A DNA stretch of 64,000 nucleotides from positions 62,001 through 126,000 of the forward strand of contig JADLDI010000032.1 of NCBI GenBank assembly GCA_020846745.1, in the 5' to 3' direction. Below are positions 34,625 to 43,183 of this stretch, in pieces; position 1 is the first letter of the stretch; every line of letters starts with the position of its first letter. Origin of the DNA: Bryobacterales bacterium. Its GTDB lineage: Bacteria; Acidobacteriota; Terriglobia; Bryobacterales; Bryobacteraceae. Position numbers and translations under genes: made by a program. The notes beneath the pieces are model-generated. The model was not told the DNA's origin. It worked only from the letters and a program-made list of their open reading frames with translations, and searched no databases.

Positions 34625-35086
34625 CTACCCGCGCTTTTGTCGAACCAGGTCCTGAAGCTCACCGAGGAAAGTTTCAACATCCTGGAAGTCCCGATAGACA
34701 GAGGCAAACCGCACATACGCAACCTTATCCAGCTTCTGAAGGGCATCCATGAGCAGTTCGCCGACCTGCACGGTCGAGATCTCCCGCTCGGGGCTCTCGG
34801 CCAAGCGGCTTTCGATGTCGTCGACAATTTCAGCAAGTCTACCCATACTGATCGGTCGCTTTTCGCAAGCCTTGAGCAGTCCTGCCAAGACTTTTTGACG
34901 TTCAAACTTCTCCCGGCGTCCGCCTTTCTTCACTACCATGTATGGAATTTCATCAATTCGCTCGTAGGTGGTGAAGCGGCGGCCGCATTTGAGGCATTCG
35001 CGGCGGCGGCGGACGACATCGGCTTCTTTGCTTTCGCGAGAGTCAATCACTTTGTCTTCGCGGTGATTGCAAAAGGGGCACATCAT
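34625..35086 (-). CDS. nrdR: Transcriptional repressor NrdR
   Basis: Represses ribonucleotide reductase genes in response to dATP/ATP. The 153-residue protein starts with the zinc ribbon (MCPFC, then CLKCGRRFTTYER) and continues with an ATP-cone (VVKKGGRREKFERQKVLAGLLKACEKRPI). The end VAYVRFASVYRDFQDVETF is diagnostic. The start is the first of two tandem ATGs. Its gene follows the membrane protein at 35094 by seven bases on the same strand. No NrdR boxes or nrd genes were seen in the window. Confidence 0.96.
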   Translation of the reverse strand: MMCPFCNHREDKVIDSRESKEADVVRRRRECLKCGRRFTTYERIDEIPYMVVKKGGRREKFERQKVLAGLLKACEKRPISMGRLAEIVDDIESRLAESPEREISTVQVGELLMDALQKLDKVAYVRFASVYRDFQDVETFLGELQDLVRQKRG

Positions 35087-35093
35087 ATAGTTT

Positions 35094-36176
35094 TCACTGC
35101 TCGGCGTCGCCCTCCCCTTTGACGCCCTCCTCTTTGAGGTGCCGCAACTTGGACCACTGGACCCCCTCGTGGAAGGAGAGGAGCAGCCCGAATGGTACGA
35201 TCACGACGAAGGTAACGGCCCAGAGGATGAGCGCCATTCCACTGGAGACCTCGAGCGGCAGCCCGAACAGTTCAGTGAGGATGACGACGGCGACCAACTG
35301 CATGCCGCCGCCGATGCCGGGGATCTGGACGACGCTGCCAAAGGCAACAAAACCGAGGAAGATGAGGATATCGATGACGGTGAAATGGGCGAAAGCGGGA
35401 GAAGCCTTAAACAGGCACACATAGCAAAGGGTGATCAGGATCCATTCGAGCACGGAATAGGCCAGGACAGAAGCAACGGCGGACCAGTCGCGGGTGGATT
35501 GGATGCCGCGGGCAAAGGCGCGGATCATGCTTTCGATGGAAGCGCGGTAATGGTCGGGGAGGAAGCTGATGGCATCAACGATGCGGCGCAGGCTGCCTTC
35601 GCCGAACTGGCGCAACGCAATGAAGACGATGAGGCAGACAGAGGCAATGACAGCGACGAACCAACCACCGGCGGACAAGACCCACTGGAGGCGCTCGCCG
35701 ACCTGAATGCCGGAGGAGCGTACGCGGGCGAGGGCGAACCCGAAAATGAGGAGAGCCATCATGAGGTCGTAGATGCGCTCGAGAAGCCAGGCGGCCATTT
35801 GCGAAGAGAAGGTGAGGCGCTCACGGTTTGCGATGAGGTAGGGGCGCACGAGTTCGCCGGGCCGGCCGAACAAGACGATGGCGGTGAAGCCAATGGCGGT
35901 GGCGGAGAAGAGGCGCCAGACGCTGGAATCGGGTTTTTGGGCGCGGATGAGCACCTGCCAGCGCAGAGCGCGGCCGAGATAGGTGCTGAGGGCGATGAGA
36001 CCGGAAGCGGTAATCCACCAGGGGTCCAGTTGCCGAAATGTGGTGGCGAATACAGTCCACTGGAAATTGCCACCCCAGCCGCGGATGACGAGGGCGGCGA
36101 AGATCACAACAAGAGCCGCACCGGCGATCAGCCAGAAGCGGTATTTGCGCCATTTACCCGTGGTAGCGGCTGCCAA
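35094..36176 (-). CDS. Flippase-like LPG_synthase_TM (UPF0104) membrane protein
   Basis: A 360-residue integral membrane protein of the lysylphosphatidylglycerol synthase transmembrane-region family, with about eight helices. Typical motifs are YLGRALRWQVLI, FGRPGELVRPYLIANRE and the late PGIGGGMQLVAVVIL. Members lacking the cytoplasmic aminoacyl-transfer domain, as here, are thought to move lipids or glycolipids across the membrane. It overlaps no gene but is only seven bases from nrdR and probably shares its transcript. Confidence 0.83.
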   Translation of the reverse strand: MAAATTGKWRKYRFWLIAGAALVVIFAALVIRGWGGNFQWTVFATTFRQLDPWWITASGLIALSTYLGRALRWQVLIRAQKPDSSVWRLFSATAIGFTAIVLFGRPGELVRPYLIANRERLTFSSQMAAWLLERIYDLMMALLIFGFALARVRSSGIQVGERLQWVLSAGGWFVAVIASVCLIVFIALRQFGEGSLRRIVDAISFLPDHYRASIESMIRAFARGIQSTRDWSAVASVLAYSVLEWILITLCYVCLFKASPAFAHFTVIDILIFLGFVAFGSVVQIPGIGGGMQLVAVVILTELFGLPLEVSSGMALILWAVTFVVIVPFGLLLSFHEGVQWSKLRHLKEEGVKGEGDAEQ

Positions 36177-36310
36177 GTTCGACCTGCAAGGCTAAAATGT
36201 GGTTCTGCATCTGCCTGATCCGGCAAACTCAAGTGAACTTCTCATGATAAATCCTCGTTCTTGTTACTGGAAGGTGAAACTGAGATTCGCCCGCGAAGGG
36301 GTGATTGAGG

Positions 36311-36970
36311 ATGGTCATGGCGGCAGCCGCACTTGTAGTATCGACGATAGGGGTAACGGGGCGCTGGACCCCGGCTGCCGATCGGGACCTACTGGAAACG
36401 CGCTTGGACGTTGACGCCAGGTTAGTGGAACGGTGCCTCGCGGGCGACGACGCCGCCTGGGAGGATCTGGTGAAAGCCCATACCCGGCGTGTGTACGCGA
36501 TCTGCTACCGGTTTACGGGGTCGGACAGCGAAGCGCAGGACATCACGCAGGAAGTGTTTTTGCGGGTTTTTCAGACGATGAAGTCGTTCCGAGCGGGCGA
36601 GGGCCTGTTTTCGGTTTGGCTCACCCGGCTGACACGCAACCTATTGATCGATAATTACCGGCGGGGCAAGATGCAACGGGCGACCGACTCGTTGGAAGAT
36701 CAGTTGGCTGTGCTGGAGGAGCAGTCGCCGCAGGGCGGCCGTACCGACGGGATGCTGGAAAGCCGGGAACAACAAGAGATCCTGAAAGCGGCGTTGCAGA
36801 AACTGTCGCCGGAACTGCGGGAAGCGGTGATCTTACGGGATCTGGAGGAATTGGAATACAAAGAGATCGCTGAAGTGCTGAAGGTGCCGGAAGGCACGGT
36901 AAAGTCGCGCCTGAATCGCGGCCGGGCGGAACTGGCAAAGGTGTTACGCCGCTGGAAGGTATTGGTATGA
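36311..36970 (+). CDS. ECF-subfamily RNA polymerase sigma factor
   Basis: A 219-residue sigma factor. Region 2 runs from WEDLVKAHTRRVYAICYRF to ITQEVFLRVFQTMKSFR. Region 4 contains LPELREAVILRDLEELEYKEI and EVLKVPEGTVKSRLNRGRAEL. The ATG at 36311 gives an unusual N terminus with a hydrophobic AAAALVVSTIGVTG stretch; a later initiation is possible. Its stop overlaps the start of the zf-HC2 anti-sigma gene, the standard arrangement. It leads a five-gene operon for envelope proteins to 39926 and probably controls it, although no matching promoter could be shown. Confidence 0.9.
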   Translation: MVMAAAALVVSTIGVTGRWTPAADRDLLETRLDVDARLVERCLAGDDAAWEDLVKAHTRRVYAICYRFTGSDSEAQDITQEVFLRVFQTMKSFRAGEGLFSVWLTRLTRNLLIDNYRRGKMQRATDSLEDQLAVLEEQSPQGGRTDGMLESREQQEILKAALQKLSPELREAVILRDLEELEYKEIAEVLKVPEGTVKSRLNRGRAELAKVLRRWKVLV

Positions 36971-37605
36971 AGGGAACCTGCGCAGAAATCGAACTCCTGC
37001 TCTGCGACTTCGTAGACGGGACGCTACCGGGTGAAGACCGGGCGCGGGTAGATCTGCACCTGGCAAGCTGTGCCGGCTGCGCCTCTCTCGTCGCGGACGC
37101 ACAATCGTTAACCGCTTTTCTGGGCGCCGTACCCGATGTGGAACCGCCGCCCGAGTTGATCACGCGAATCCTGTTTGAAACGCAGCAGGCCGGGTCGCGG
37201 GGCGGGCAGCCGGTTGGGAGCGAACCGAAAACGGCCCTGGAGCGCGGGCTCGCCTGGCTACATTCCGTGTTTGAACCGGTACTGCAGCCGCGGTTCGCGA
37301 TGGGAATGGCGATGACCATTCTGTCGTTTTCGATGATCGGCCGCTTTGCCGGAGTGACGGAGAAGCAGATTACGGCGGCCGACCTCGATCCGGTGAAGAT
37401 CTGGATGGCGCTTGACCTGAAGGCCCACCGCAGTTGGGAACGGGCGGTGAAGTATTACGAAAACCTGCGTGTTGTGTACGAGATTCAGAACACGCTGACT
37501 GAGTGGACGGCGCAGGAAGAAGAAGACCGCCGGGCGCAGCAGGTGATTGAACCGAAGGCGACGGGCACGCTTCAGGAGAGGCCCGAGGGGAGGAAAGACC
37601 AATGA
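36967..37605 (+). CDS. Zinc-finger anti-sigma factor
   Basis: The 212-residue protein has an N-terminal zf-HC2 domain: CDFVDGTLPGEDRARVDLHLASCAGC, with the zinc-binding HxxxCxxC in HLASCAGC (about residues 36-43). A hydrophobic segment MGMAMTILSFSMIGRFAGV (about 115-135) probably anchors it in the membrane. The C-terminal region is charged and helical, on the other side. It overlaps the sigma gene by four bases, and the following gene overlaps its end likewise. It should sequester the ECF sigma factor until an envelope signal arrives. Confidence 0.85.
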   Translation: MKGTCAEIELLLCDFVDGTLPGEDRARVDLHLASCAGCASLVADAQSLTAFLGAVPDVEPPPELITRILFETQQAGSRGGQPVGSEPKTALERGLAWLHSVFEPVLQPRFAMGMAMTILSFSMIGRFAGVTEKQITAADLDPVKIWMALDLKAHRSWERAVKYYENLRVVYEIQNTLTEWTAQEEEDRRAQQVIEPKATGTLQERPEGRKDQ

Positions 37606-38285
37606 CGAACGCAGCCATATACTGCCGCAACTGCGGGAAGCCGCTGACGGATGAGGACAAGGCAACACCGGGCCGAATTCTGTGCAGTGTGTGCGCGCCC
37701 GCCCCGTCCGCGGCCGCCGGTCCCGCGGCCACAGCCACGGTGACCGAGCCATCGCCCTATACGGCGGCGCCGGGCATGAGGGTGGAGCCTGTGAGCGACG
37801 GCGTCTCGCCGGGGCTTGCGTTCATGCTCGGCCTGATTCCGGGCGTAGGCGCAATCTACAACGCGCAATATGTCAAAGGGCTGGTTCACGTGTTCGTGTT
37901 CGGCGTTTTGCTGGCTTTGGCGAATTCAGCGGGCCATTCGCAGCCTGAACTGGAGCCGTTGCTGGTGATGCTGGTGATGGCGTGGATTCCGTACATGGCG
38001 TTTGAGGCCTATCACACGGCTAAGCGCCGCAAGTACGGAATTAGAGTGGACGAGTTCTCGAGCGTCTTTCCGCTCCGGGGCGGCAACGTGGCGGGGCCGG
38101 CCGCGCTGATCGGCGTCGGCCTGATTGCGCTGCTGAATAACCTGGAGATTCTGCGGATTTCGCAACTGCTGCGGTACTGGCCGCTGGGTCTAATTGGACT
38201 GGGTGTGTATATGCTCTATGTCCGGCTAAGCGACTCGGCGGTGGTTCCGCCGGCGGTCGAGGAGGTGTCGCATGACAGTCACTAA
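37602..38285 (+). CDS. Zinc-ribbon membrane protein
   Basis: The 227-residue protein starts with a zinc ribbon (YCRNCGKPL, then CSVC) and an Ala/Pro-rich linker to about residue 65. Membrane helices follow: LAFMLGLIPGVGAIYNAQYVKG, VFVFGVLLALANSAG, VMLVMAWIPYMAFEAYHTAKRR and two more near the end (GPAALIGVGLIALL; WPLGLIGLGVYMLYV). The helices resemble TM2 and DUF5668-type modules. It is embedded in the ECF operon with overlaps on both sides. No enzymatic motif is seen; an envelope-stress sensing or bilayer role is inference. Confidence 0.75.
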   Translation: MTNAAIYCRNCGKPLTDEDKATPGRILCSVCAPAPSAAAGPAATATVTEPSPYTAAPGMRVEPVSDGVSPGLAFMLGLIPGVGAIYNAQYVKGLVHVFVFGVLLALANSAGHSQPELEPLLVMLVMAWIPYMAFEAYHTAKRRKYGIRVDEFSSVFPLRGGNVAGPAALIGVGLIALLNNLEILRISQLLRYWPLGLIGLGVYMLYVRLSDSAVVPPAVEEVSHDSH

Positions 38286-38490
38286 CAGTTATGTCCGAGC
38301 GATTCGCGGGCCGGTTTTACTGATCGTTCTGGGAGTGTTGCTGCTGATCGACTTTGCCGGATCGTTGAGTTTCTGGCGGAGTTGGCCGGCCTTGCTGGTG
38401 GTAATGGGATTGATGATTCTACTCGAGCGCGTGGTGACGCCCGGCTACCCAACGGCTCCGCCGCCACCACCGGGCGCAGGAGGTGTGTGA
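38272..38490 (+). CDS. Small LiaI/DUF5668-like membrane protein
   Basis: A 72-residue protein with two hydrophobic helices (GPVLLIVLGVLLLIDFAG and WPALLVVMGLMILLERVV) and a Pro/Gly-rich tail. The GPVLLIxxGxLxL pattern is that of LiaI-LiaF-like helical pairs found in envelope-stress operons. It starts 14 bases before the end of the previous gene and its stop overlaps the next start, so translation of the whole set is coupled. Confidence 0.75.
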   Translation: MTVTNSYVRAIRGPVLLIVLGVLLLIDFAGSLSFWRSWPALLVVMGLMILLERVVTPGYPTAPPPPPGAGGV

Positions 38491-39926
38491 TGAGACGGGG
38501 ATCGATCATCGGGCCGATCATACTGATCCTGATCGGCGTGGCCTTTTTGCTGAACAATATGCGGCCCGACCTGTCGCTGTTGCGGATCGTCGGAAACTTT
38601 TGGCCGTGGATTCTGATTGGCTGGGGTGCGATCCGGCTGGTGGAGGTCACAAGCTGGCACATGAGCGGCCGCCCGTTACCGCAGAACGGCATTTCCGGCG
38701 GAGAGTGGGTATTCATCGTATTTTTGTGCCTGCTCGGCTCCTCTGTGTTTTTCGGGTACCGGATGAAGGATCGGTGGCCCGACGCGCGGATCCGGATGCG
38801 GGGTCTCGATATCCTTGGGGAAACGTATGACTATCCGCTCGCCGAACAGCGCACCGGTTCGGGCGTGACGCCGCGGATTCTGATCGAGAATTTGCGCGGC
38901 AACGCACGCGTCGGCACCGCGGAAGCCGGTGAGATTAGGGTGAGCGGCCGCAATACCGTTCGCGCGTTCTCCCGCGAAGAAGCGGACAAGGTCAACAAAA
39001 GCGTGAAGCTCGAGCTGATCAAGCAGGGCGACCTGTTTGTGATCCGTACGAACCAGGAACGGGCAGAGGGTTCGCTGAAGGTCTCGTCCGACTTGGAAAT
39101 TACGGTGCCCAAGGGCGCTTCGGTAGAAGGCCGGGGCCGGTTTGGCGACTTCGACATCGCGGACCTGGCAGGAGGCGTGGCTATTGACAGCGAGAACGCG
39201 GGCGTCCGGCTGACGAACATCGGCGGCAATGTGCGGGTAGAGACGCGGAAGAGCGATGTGGTGCGCGTGGTCAACTGCAAGGGGAATGTCGAATTGAAGG
39301 GTAGCGGCAGCGATGTTGAACTGGAGGCGATCGAAGGCCAGGCGACCGTCAACGGGAATTATAAAGGCGATATTACATTGCGAAAGCTCGCCAAGCCGGT
39401 GCGTTTTGAGAGCAGCCGCACGGAACTACGGTTGGAACGCCTGCCGGGCTTCGTGCAGATGACGCGCGGCGATCTCTCCGCCGACGATGTGGTCGGTCCC
39501 GTGTATTTGCGCGGATCGAATAAAGATGTGGAGATCACGAACCTGACCGCCGGGGTTGATATTCAGCTTGAACGCGGGGATGTGACGGTGCGTCCAGGAC
39601 GGCTGCCGCTGGGCAAGACGGAGATCCGCACCAACTCCGGCGATATTGTGCTCCATTTACCACCGGCATCGACTTTCAAATTGAAAGCGGAAACCGCGCA
39701 AGGTGAGATCGAGAGCGATTTCGCCCCGCCCGTTCCGGAGCGGGAAGAGCGTGGCCGTAAGGGCTCGAAGTTCGAAGCGGTGGTAGGCTCGGGTCCGGAG
39801 ATGACGCTGTACACAAGACGCGGGCAGATCACGGTGCGGAAAGGCAGCGGAGGCGCGGTTCTCCCGGCCGTTCCAGCGCCGCCACCGCCGCCTGCACCGA
39901 GTGCACCGAAGCGGACGAGTATTTAG
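38490..39926 (+). CDS. LiaF-like membrane protein with DUF4097 beta-helix domain
   Basis: The 478-residue protein starts with LiaI-type helices (RGSIIGPIILILIGVAFLL; FWPWILIGWGAIRL; WVFIVFLCLLGSSVFFGYR). A DUF4097 region follows (about residues 110-440) made of short beta repeats such as DFDIADLAGGVAIDSENAGV and NVRVETRKSDVVRVVNCKG, probably a right-handed beta solenoid exposed outside the membrane. The tail is Pro-rich. The start ATG at 38490 has GGAGG upstream and overlaps the previous stop. It is the last gene of the ECF operon; its role in envelope adaptation is inferred from that context. Confidence 0.82.
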   Translation: MRRGSIIGPIILILIGVAFLLNNMRPDLSLLRIVGNFWPWILIGWGAIRLVEVTSWHMSGRPLPQNGISGGEWVFIVFLCLLGSSVFFGYRMKDRWPDARIRMRGLDILGETYDYPLAEQRTGSGVTPRILIENLRGNARVGTAEAGEIRVSGRNTVRAFSREEADKVNKSVKLELIKQGDLFVIRTNQERAEGSLKVSSDLEITVPKGASVEGRGRFGDFDIADLAGGVAIDSENAGVRLTNIGGNVRVETRKSDVVRVVNCKGNVELKGSGSDVELEAIEGQATVNGNYKGDITLRKLAKPVRFESSRTELRLERLPGFVQMTRGDLSADDVVGPVYLRGSNKDVEITNLTAGVDIQLERGDVTVRPGRLPLGKTEIRTNSGDIVLHLPPASTFKLKAETAQGEIESDFAPPVPEREERGRKGSKFEAVVGSGPEMTLYTRRGQITVRKGSGGAVLPAVPAPPPPPAPSAPKRTSI

Positions 39927-40276
39927 GACGGCGGCTCGGCGATGTTGTGACGCAGGAGGAGGGTGATTCCCTCCTCCTTTCCGTTTTGGGCGGCGAGTTT
40001 CGCGTGTCTCCAGGCAGCGGGGTAATCGGCACGGACGGCGTAGATCTCGGTAAGGGCGATGTGGGCGGGGGCATAGGCGGGATCGAGGTGGGTGGAGTGG
40101 AGGAGGAGGGCGAGGGCAGTGTCCTGGTCATATTGCATCCGGTAGACAAGTGCCAGTTGGTAGTAAGGCTGTGGGTTCAAAGGGTCGCGGGCGATCCAGG
40201 CCTTCTGTTCGGTTTCCAGTTTGCGGGTCTCGTCGCTCAAAGCGAATTCGACGACCTCATCGCGAAACAGCGACAT
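39923..40276 (-). CDS. Small TPR-like protein
   Basis: The 117-residue protein has tetratricopeptide-like helices: NPQPYYQLALVYRMQYDQDTALAL, then DPAYAPAHIALTEIYAVRADYPAAW. These are about two and a half repeats for protein-protein contact. No signal peptide. Its 3' end overlaps the convergent DUF4097 gene by four bases. No partner is evident. Confidence 0.7.
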   Translation of the reverse strand: MSLFRDEVVEFALSDETRKLETEQKAWIARDPLNPQPYYQLALVYRMQYDQDTALALLLHSTHLDPAYAPAHIALTEIYAVRADYPAAWRHAKLAAQNGKEEGITLLLRHNIAEPPS

Positions 40277-40511
40277 ACGGCTACATTCTACTGGACCTTT
40301 CTTGTGACCGGCGTCGTTGAGCGCCTCTCGGCCCTCGTCCGCCCGAGTGGAGGATTGAGACCGGACGATCGGGGAGGCGAGTGCCGGCTTCGAAATTGGG
40401 TTCGTTTCGCGCGTTTTGTGGGCAGTGGAATCTCAGGAGCCATATCTCAGAAGCCATACCCTTGTGTTCGACATTTCGATGTGATACTCCAGAGGGACGC
40501 AGGAGATTCTT
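40277..40511. other. Intergenic region with a dispersed-repeat copy
   Basis: This 235-base gap between two divergent genes holds one shortened copy of the GTTCGTTTCGC repeat (40400-40410) and an imperfect 14-base tandem duplication (ATCTCAGGAGCCAT, then ATCTCAGAAGCCAT, around 40430-40457). No gene was found. Confidence 0.4.
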
Positions 40512-41363
40512 GTGTCCAATAACACCTACATAGCTGCCGCCACAACCACCTTGCTGGCTTTCGGATTTGCGTGTTCGAGTGGAGGGCCCACCCCACCGAA
40601 GCCCGGCTCCGCGGCGTTTTCCTGGCAAGCGGCCAAAGAGAACTTTGAACAGGGCGATTATTTAAGAACCGTGGAACATCTGGACAGGGTGCTCCGGACG
40701 GACAACGAATTCGCTCCGAAGGCGCGCGTTTGGCGCCTGGTCATGGCCGCCGGCCTGGCCGACGCCTATCGCGAGCTTACCGAGCAGTACGAACAAGGCG
40801 GCCGTACGAACAAAGGCAATTCGACGCCCTTCCGCCGGAAAGCCGTCGACTACCGGACGCTGGCCGAACGGTCCGCGATGAACCTCAATGAGCTGTACAC
40901 TGCGTTTGAAAAGGCGCAACCGGATGGGGATGTCGCGATTCCATTCGGGTACCCATCGCGCGGTGTGCTGTCGAATCCGGCAGCGATTACGAAGATCGCG
41001 CAGGGCCAGATTCCCGGTGAGAACGACATCCTCGCCGCGCAGAGCGGCATGGTTCAGAAGAACGTACTGGCGAACGTTTGCGATGTCATGGGGGGCTATA
41101 ACGATTCGGCCAAAACGCAGCAGTTAATGAAAGAGGTTCCATCAAAAGCTCCGCGCGGAGCTTTTGAGATGGCGATGGCGGAATCGCTCTACCAGTCGTC
41201 GGTGTTATTCAATCCGCAAAAGGGATCGCAGCCCGTGCGGCAGCGGCAGTTGCTGGATAATGCATCGAACGCTCTCGCCAAGGCCACTGGCGATGAAAAA
41301 CGCATCAAAGAGATAAAGCAAAGGATCGAGCGCGACCGCAAGGAGTTGGCGAAGAAGAGCTAG
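40512..41363 (+). CDS. Putative lipoprotein with TPR-like helices
   Basis: A 283-residue protein whose N terminus ends in LAFGFACSSGG, a lipobox with cysteine at about residue 21, so it is probably lipid-anchored in the periplasm or outer membrane. Residues 37-75 (SWQAAKENFEQGDYLRTVEHL) look like a TPR helix pair, and the rest is helical with a charged C-terminal coiled end. Start is GTG 40512, with GGAG about nine bases upstream. Function not recognised. It stands alone between a divergent and a convergent gene. Confidence 0.72.
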   Translation: MSNNTYIAAATTTLLAFGFACSSGGPTPPKPGSAAFSWQAAKENFEQGDYLRTVEHLDRVLRTDNEFAPKARVWRLVMAAGLADAYRELTEQYEQGGRTNKGNSTPFRRKAVDYRTLAERSAMNLNELYTAFEKAQPDGDVAIPFGYPSRGVLSNPAAITKIAQGQIPGENDILAAQSGMVQKNVLANVCDVMGGYNDSAKTQQLMKEVPSKAPRGAFEMAMAESLYQSSVLFNPQKGSQPVRQRQLLDNASNALAKATGDEKRIKEIKQRIERDRKELAKKS

Positions 41364-41424
41364 CAGTTCCAGATACCCAACCGCCCAAGCTTTGTAGCCT
41401 GGCAGCCGTTACAGGCGTGGGACT

Positions 41425-42315
41425 TTACGCCCGGAGGGTAGCCGACTCCGCGCCTTCGTCCGCGTGATAGGAACTGCGCACCAATGGACCCGCCTCGACA
41501 TGCGCATATCCCATCTCGTAACCAGCCCTACGATAGGCCGCAAACTCGTCCGGAGTGATATAGCGGATCACGGGCAGGTGCTTCGGCGTGGGCCGCAGGT
41601 ATTGTCCCAAGGTCAGGATGTCGACGTTGCTCTTGCGTAAATCGCGCATTACCGCCAGCACCTCTTCCCCGGTTTCGCCTAAGCCCAGCATCAAGCCGCT
41701 CTTGGTGGGAATGTCGGGAGCCAGCAACTTGGCGTAGGCCAGCATATCGAGCGACCGCTCGTAGCGCGCGCCTAACCGGACCTGCCTATACAACCTCGGC
41801 ACCGTCTCCGTATTGTGGTTCAGGCAATCGGGCCGGGCGGTCATTACGATCTGCATCGCGTCGTGCGATCCCTGAAAGTCGGGCACCAGCACTTCCACTT
41901 TGCATTCCGGCAGCCTCTGCCGGATCGCCTCGATGGTCATGGCGAACAGCAGCGCTCCGCCGTCTTTCCGATCATCGCGGTTCACGCTGGTGACCACCGC
42001 GTACTGCAAGCCCATCATCGCCACGGCTTCGGCCACGCGCCGTGGCTCATCCATATCCACCGCCAGCGGCGCACCTTTCTGAACGGCGCAAAACCCGCAC
42101 CGCCGCGTACACACGTTCCCCAAAATCATGAACGTCGCCGTGCGGCGGTTCCAGCAGTCGCCCACGTTCGGACAGGCCGCGCTTTCGCACACGGTGTGAA
42201 GTCCCAGCCCCGTGATGAGCGATTTCAGTTCGCGATAGTTTGTACCCACCGGCGCAGGCGCACGGAGCCACTCCGGCCGCCGCCCGCGCGGGGCTTCCCC
42301 TAATTGAACGAGCAC
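41425..42315 (-). CDS. lipA: Lipoyl synthase
   Basis: Radical-SAM enzyme that inserts two sulfurs into octanoyl-protein to make lipoyl cofactor. The 296-residue protein has the auxiliary cluster motif CESAACPNVGDCW (about residues 43-55) and the SAM cluster motif CTRRCGFC (about 69-76), plus LMLGLGETGEEV and the C-terminal GPLVRSSYHADE with the serine ligand. Cytoplasmic. lipB is not adjacent, which is common. Start is at GTG/ATG 42315; the first ten residues are variable. Confidence 0.96.
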   Translation of the reverse strand: MLVQLGEAPRGRRPEWLRAPAPVGTNYRELKSLITGLGLHTVCESAACPNVGDCWNRRTATFMILGNVCTRRCGFCAVQKGAPLAVDMDEPRRVAEAVAMMGLQYAVVTSVNRDDRKDGGALLFAMTIEAIRQRLPECKVEVLVPDFQGSHDAMQIVMTARPDCLNHNTETVPRLYRQVRLGARYERSLDMLAYAKLLAPDIPTKSGLMLGLGETGEEVLAVMRDLRKSNVDILTLGQYLRPTPKHLPVIRYITPDEFAAYRRAGYEMGYAHVEAGPLVRSSYHADEGAESATLRA

Positions 42316-42340
42316 CTATCTCTATTGTAGGGACGTTTTT

Positions 42341-43183
42341 TTAGAAGAGGCTCTTTGGGAGGATCAGGCCTCGGCGATACGCGCGCAACCGGACCCGCGC
42401 GGCGATGTCGTCGTTTAAGGCATCCGGGGGCGCCATTCCGATCAGTTCGCTCTCGCTGACCGCGATGCCGAGCGCCTCCGCCTCGCGCCGCACCGCTTCG
42501 AACGCGGCGCCGATTCCCGTCACACGGTAATCCGTCAGGTTCATCGAAACCTGGGCAACGCCCGCGCCCGCCAGATGCAAGCCCAGGGCCTTCACATGAG
42601 GTATCGCCCGCATTTTCGCCGCAATCGCCTTCGCAGCCGAGACGTCACCGGTAGCGAGGTTCACGTTGTACGCGATCAGGAAGTACCTTGCGCCCACCAC
42701 CGTCACGCCCGCGGTTTTATGCCCCGCGGCATCACCGATATCCGGCTTCGCCCGCGCGTCGAGCTTGATCTCACGCCGCACCATCGCGAGGTTCCGCCGC
42801 TCCTCGAGCCGCGCCGCCTCGCCATACAGAAACACCGGAATGCCGAAGCGCTGCCACAATTGCTCGCCGGCCTCGACGGCCAACTCCGCACAATCCTGCA
42901 TGGCCGCCCCACGAAGCGGGACGAAGGGCAGCACATCGAGCGCACCGACCCGGGGATGCACCCCTCGATGGGTGCGCAGGTCGATCGTCTCGACAGCCTG
43001 CTCCGCGCCCCGCATCACCGCCGCGAACAGCTCACCGCGGTCACCGGCCGCCGTGATCACACAACGGTGATGATCCGCATCGAGCGACCAGTCGAGCACG
43101 CAATCGCCCATCCGTAACGCGATCGCCTCAACCGTGTCGCGGTTGCGCCCTTCCGAAAAGTTCGGAACCGTTTCGACGATCAC
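42341..43183 (-). CDS. ftcD: Glutamate formimidoyltransferase
   Basis: The 280-residue protein matches the formiminotransferase half of FTCD, which moves the formimino group of formiminoglutamate to tetrahydrofolate in histidine breakdown. Visible motifs: ETVPNFSEGRN at the start, DADHHRCVITAAG, the HRGVHPRVGALDVLPFVP block carrying the catalytic histidine, and YNVNLATGDV. The cyclodeaminase domain is absent. GTG 43183 is chosen because GGTGGA precedes it and it overlaps the upstream stop (GTGA); an upstream in-frame start would lie far inside that gene. It is coupled to the HutI-like gene at 43180. Confidence 0.9.
   Translation of the reverse strand: MIVETVPNFSEGRNRDTVEAIALRMGDCVLDWSLDADHHRCVITAAGDRGELFAAVMRGAEQAVETIDLRTHRGVHPRVGALDVLPFVPLRGAAMQDCAELAVEAGEQLWQRFGIPVFLYGEAARLEERRNLAMVRREIKLDARAKPDIGDAAGHKTAGVTVVGARYFLIAYNVNLATGDVSAAKAIAAKMRAIPHVKALGLHLAGAGVAQVSMNLTDYRVTGIGAAFEAVRREAEALGIAVSESELIGMAPPDALNDDIAARVRLRAYRRGLILPKSLF

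Noticed and set aside
36230..36265. Possible ECF-type promoter (GAACTT with a downstream TT-rich element) before the sigma gene
   Set aside because: Only the first half resembles a sigma-E -35 element; the -10 is not convincing and spacing could not be fixed.
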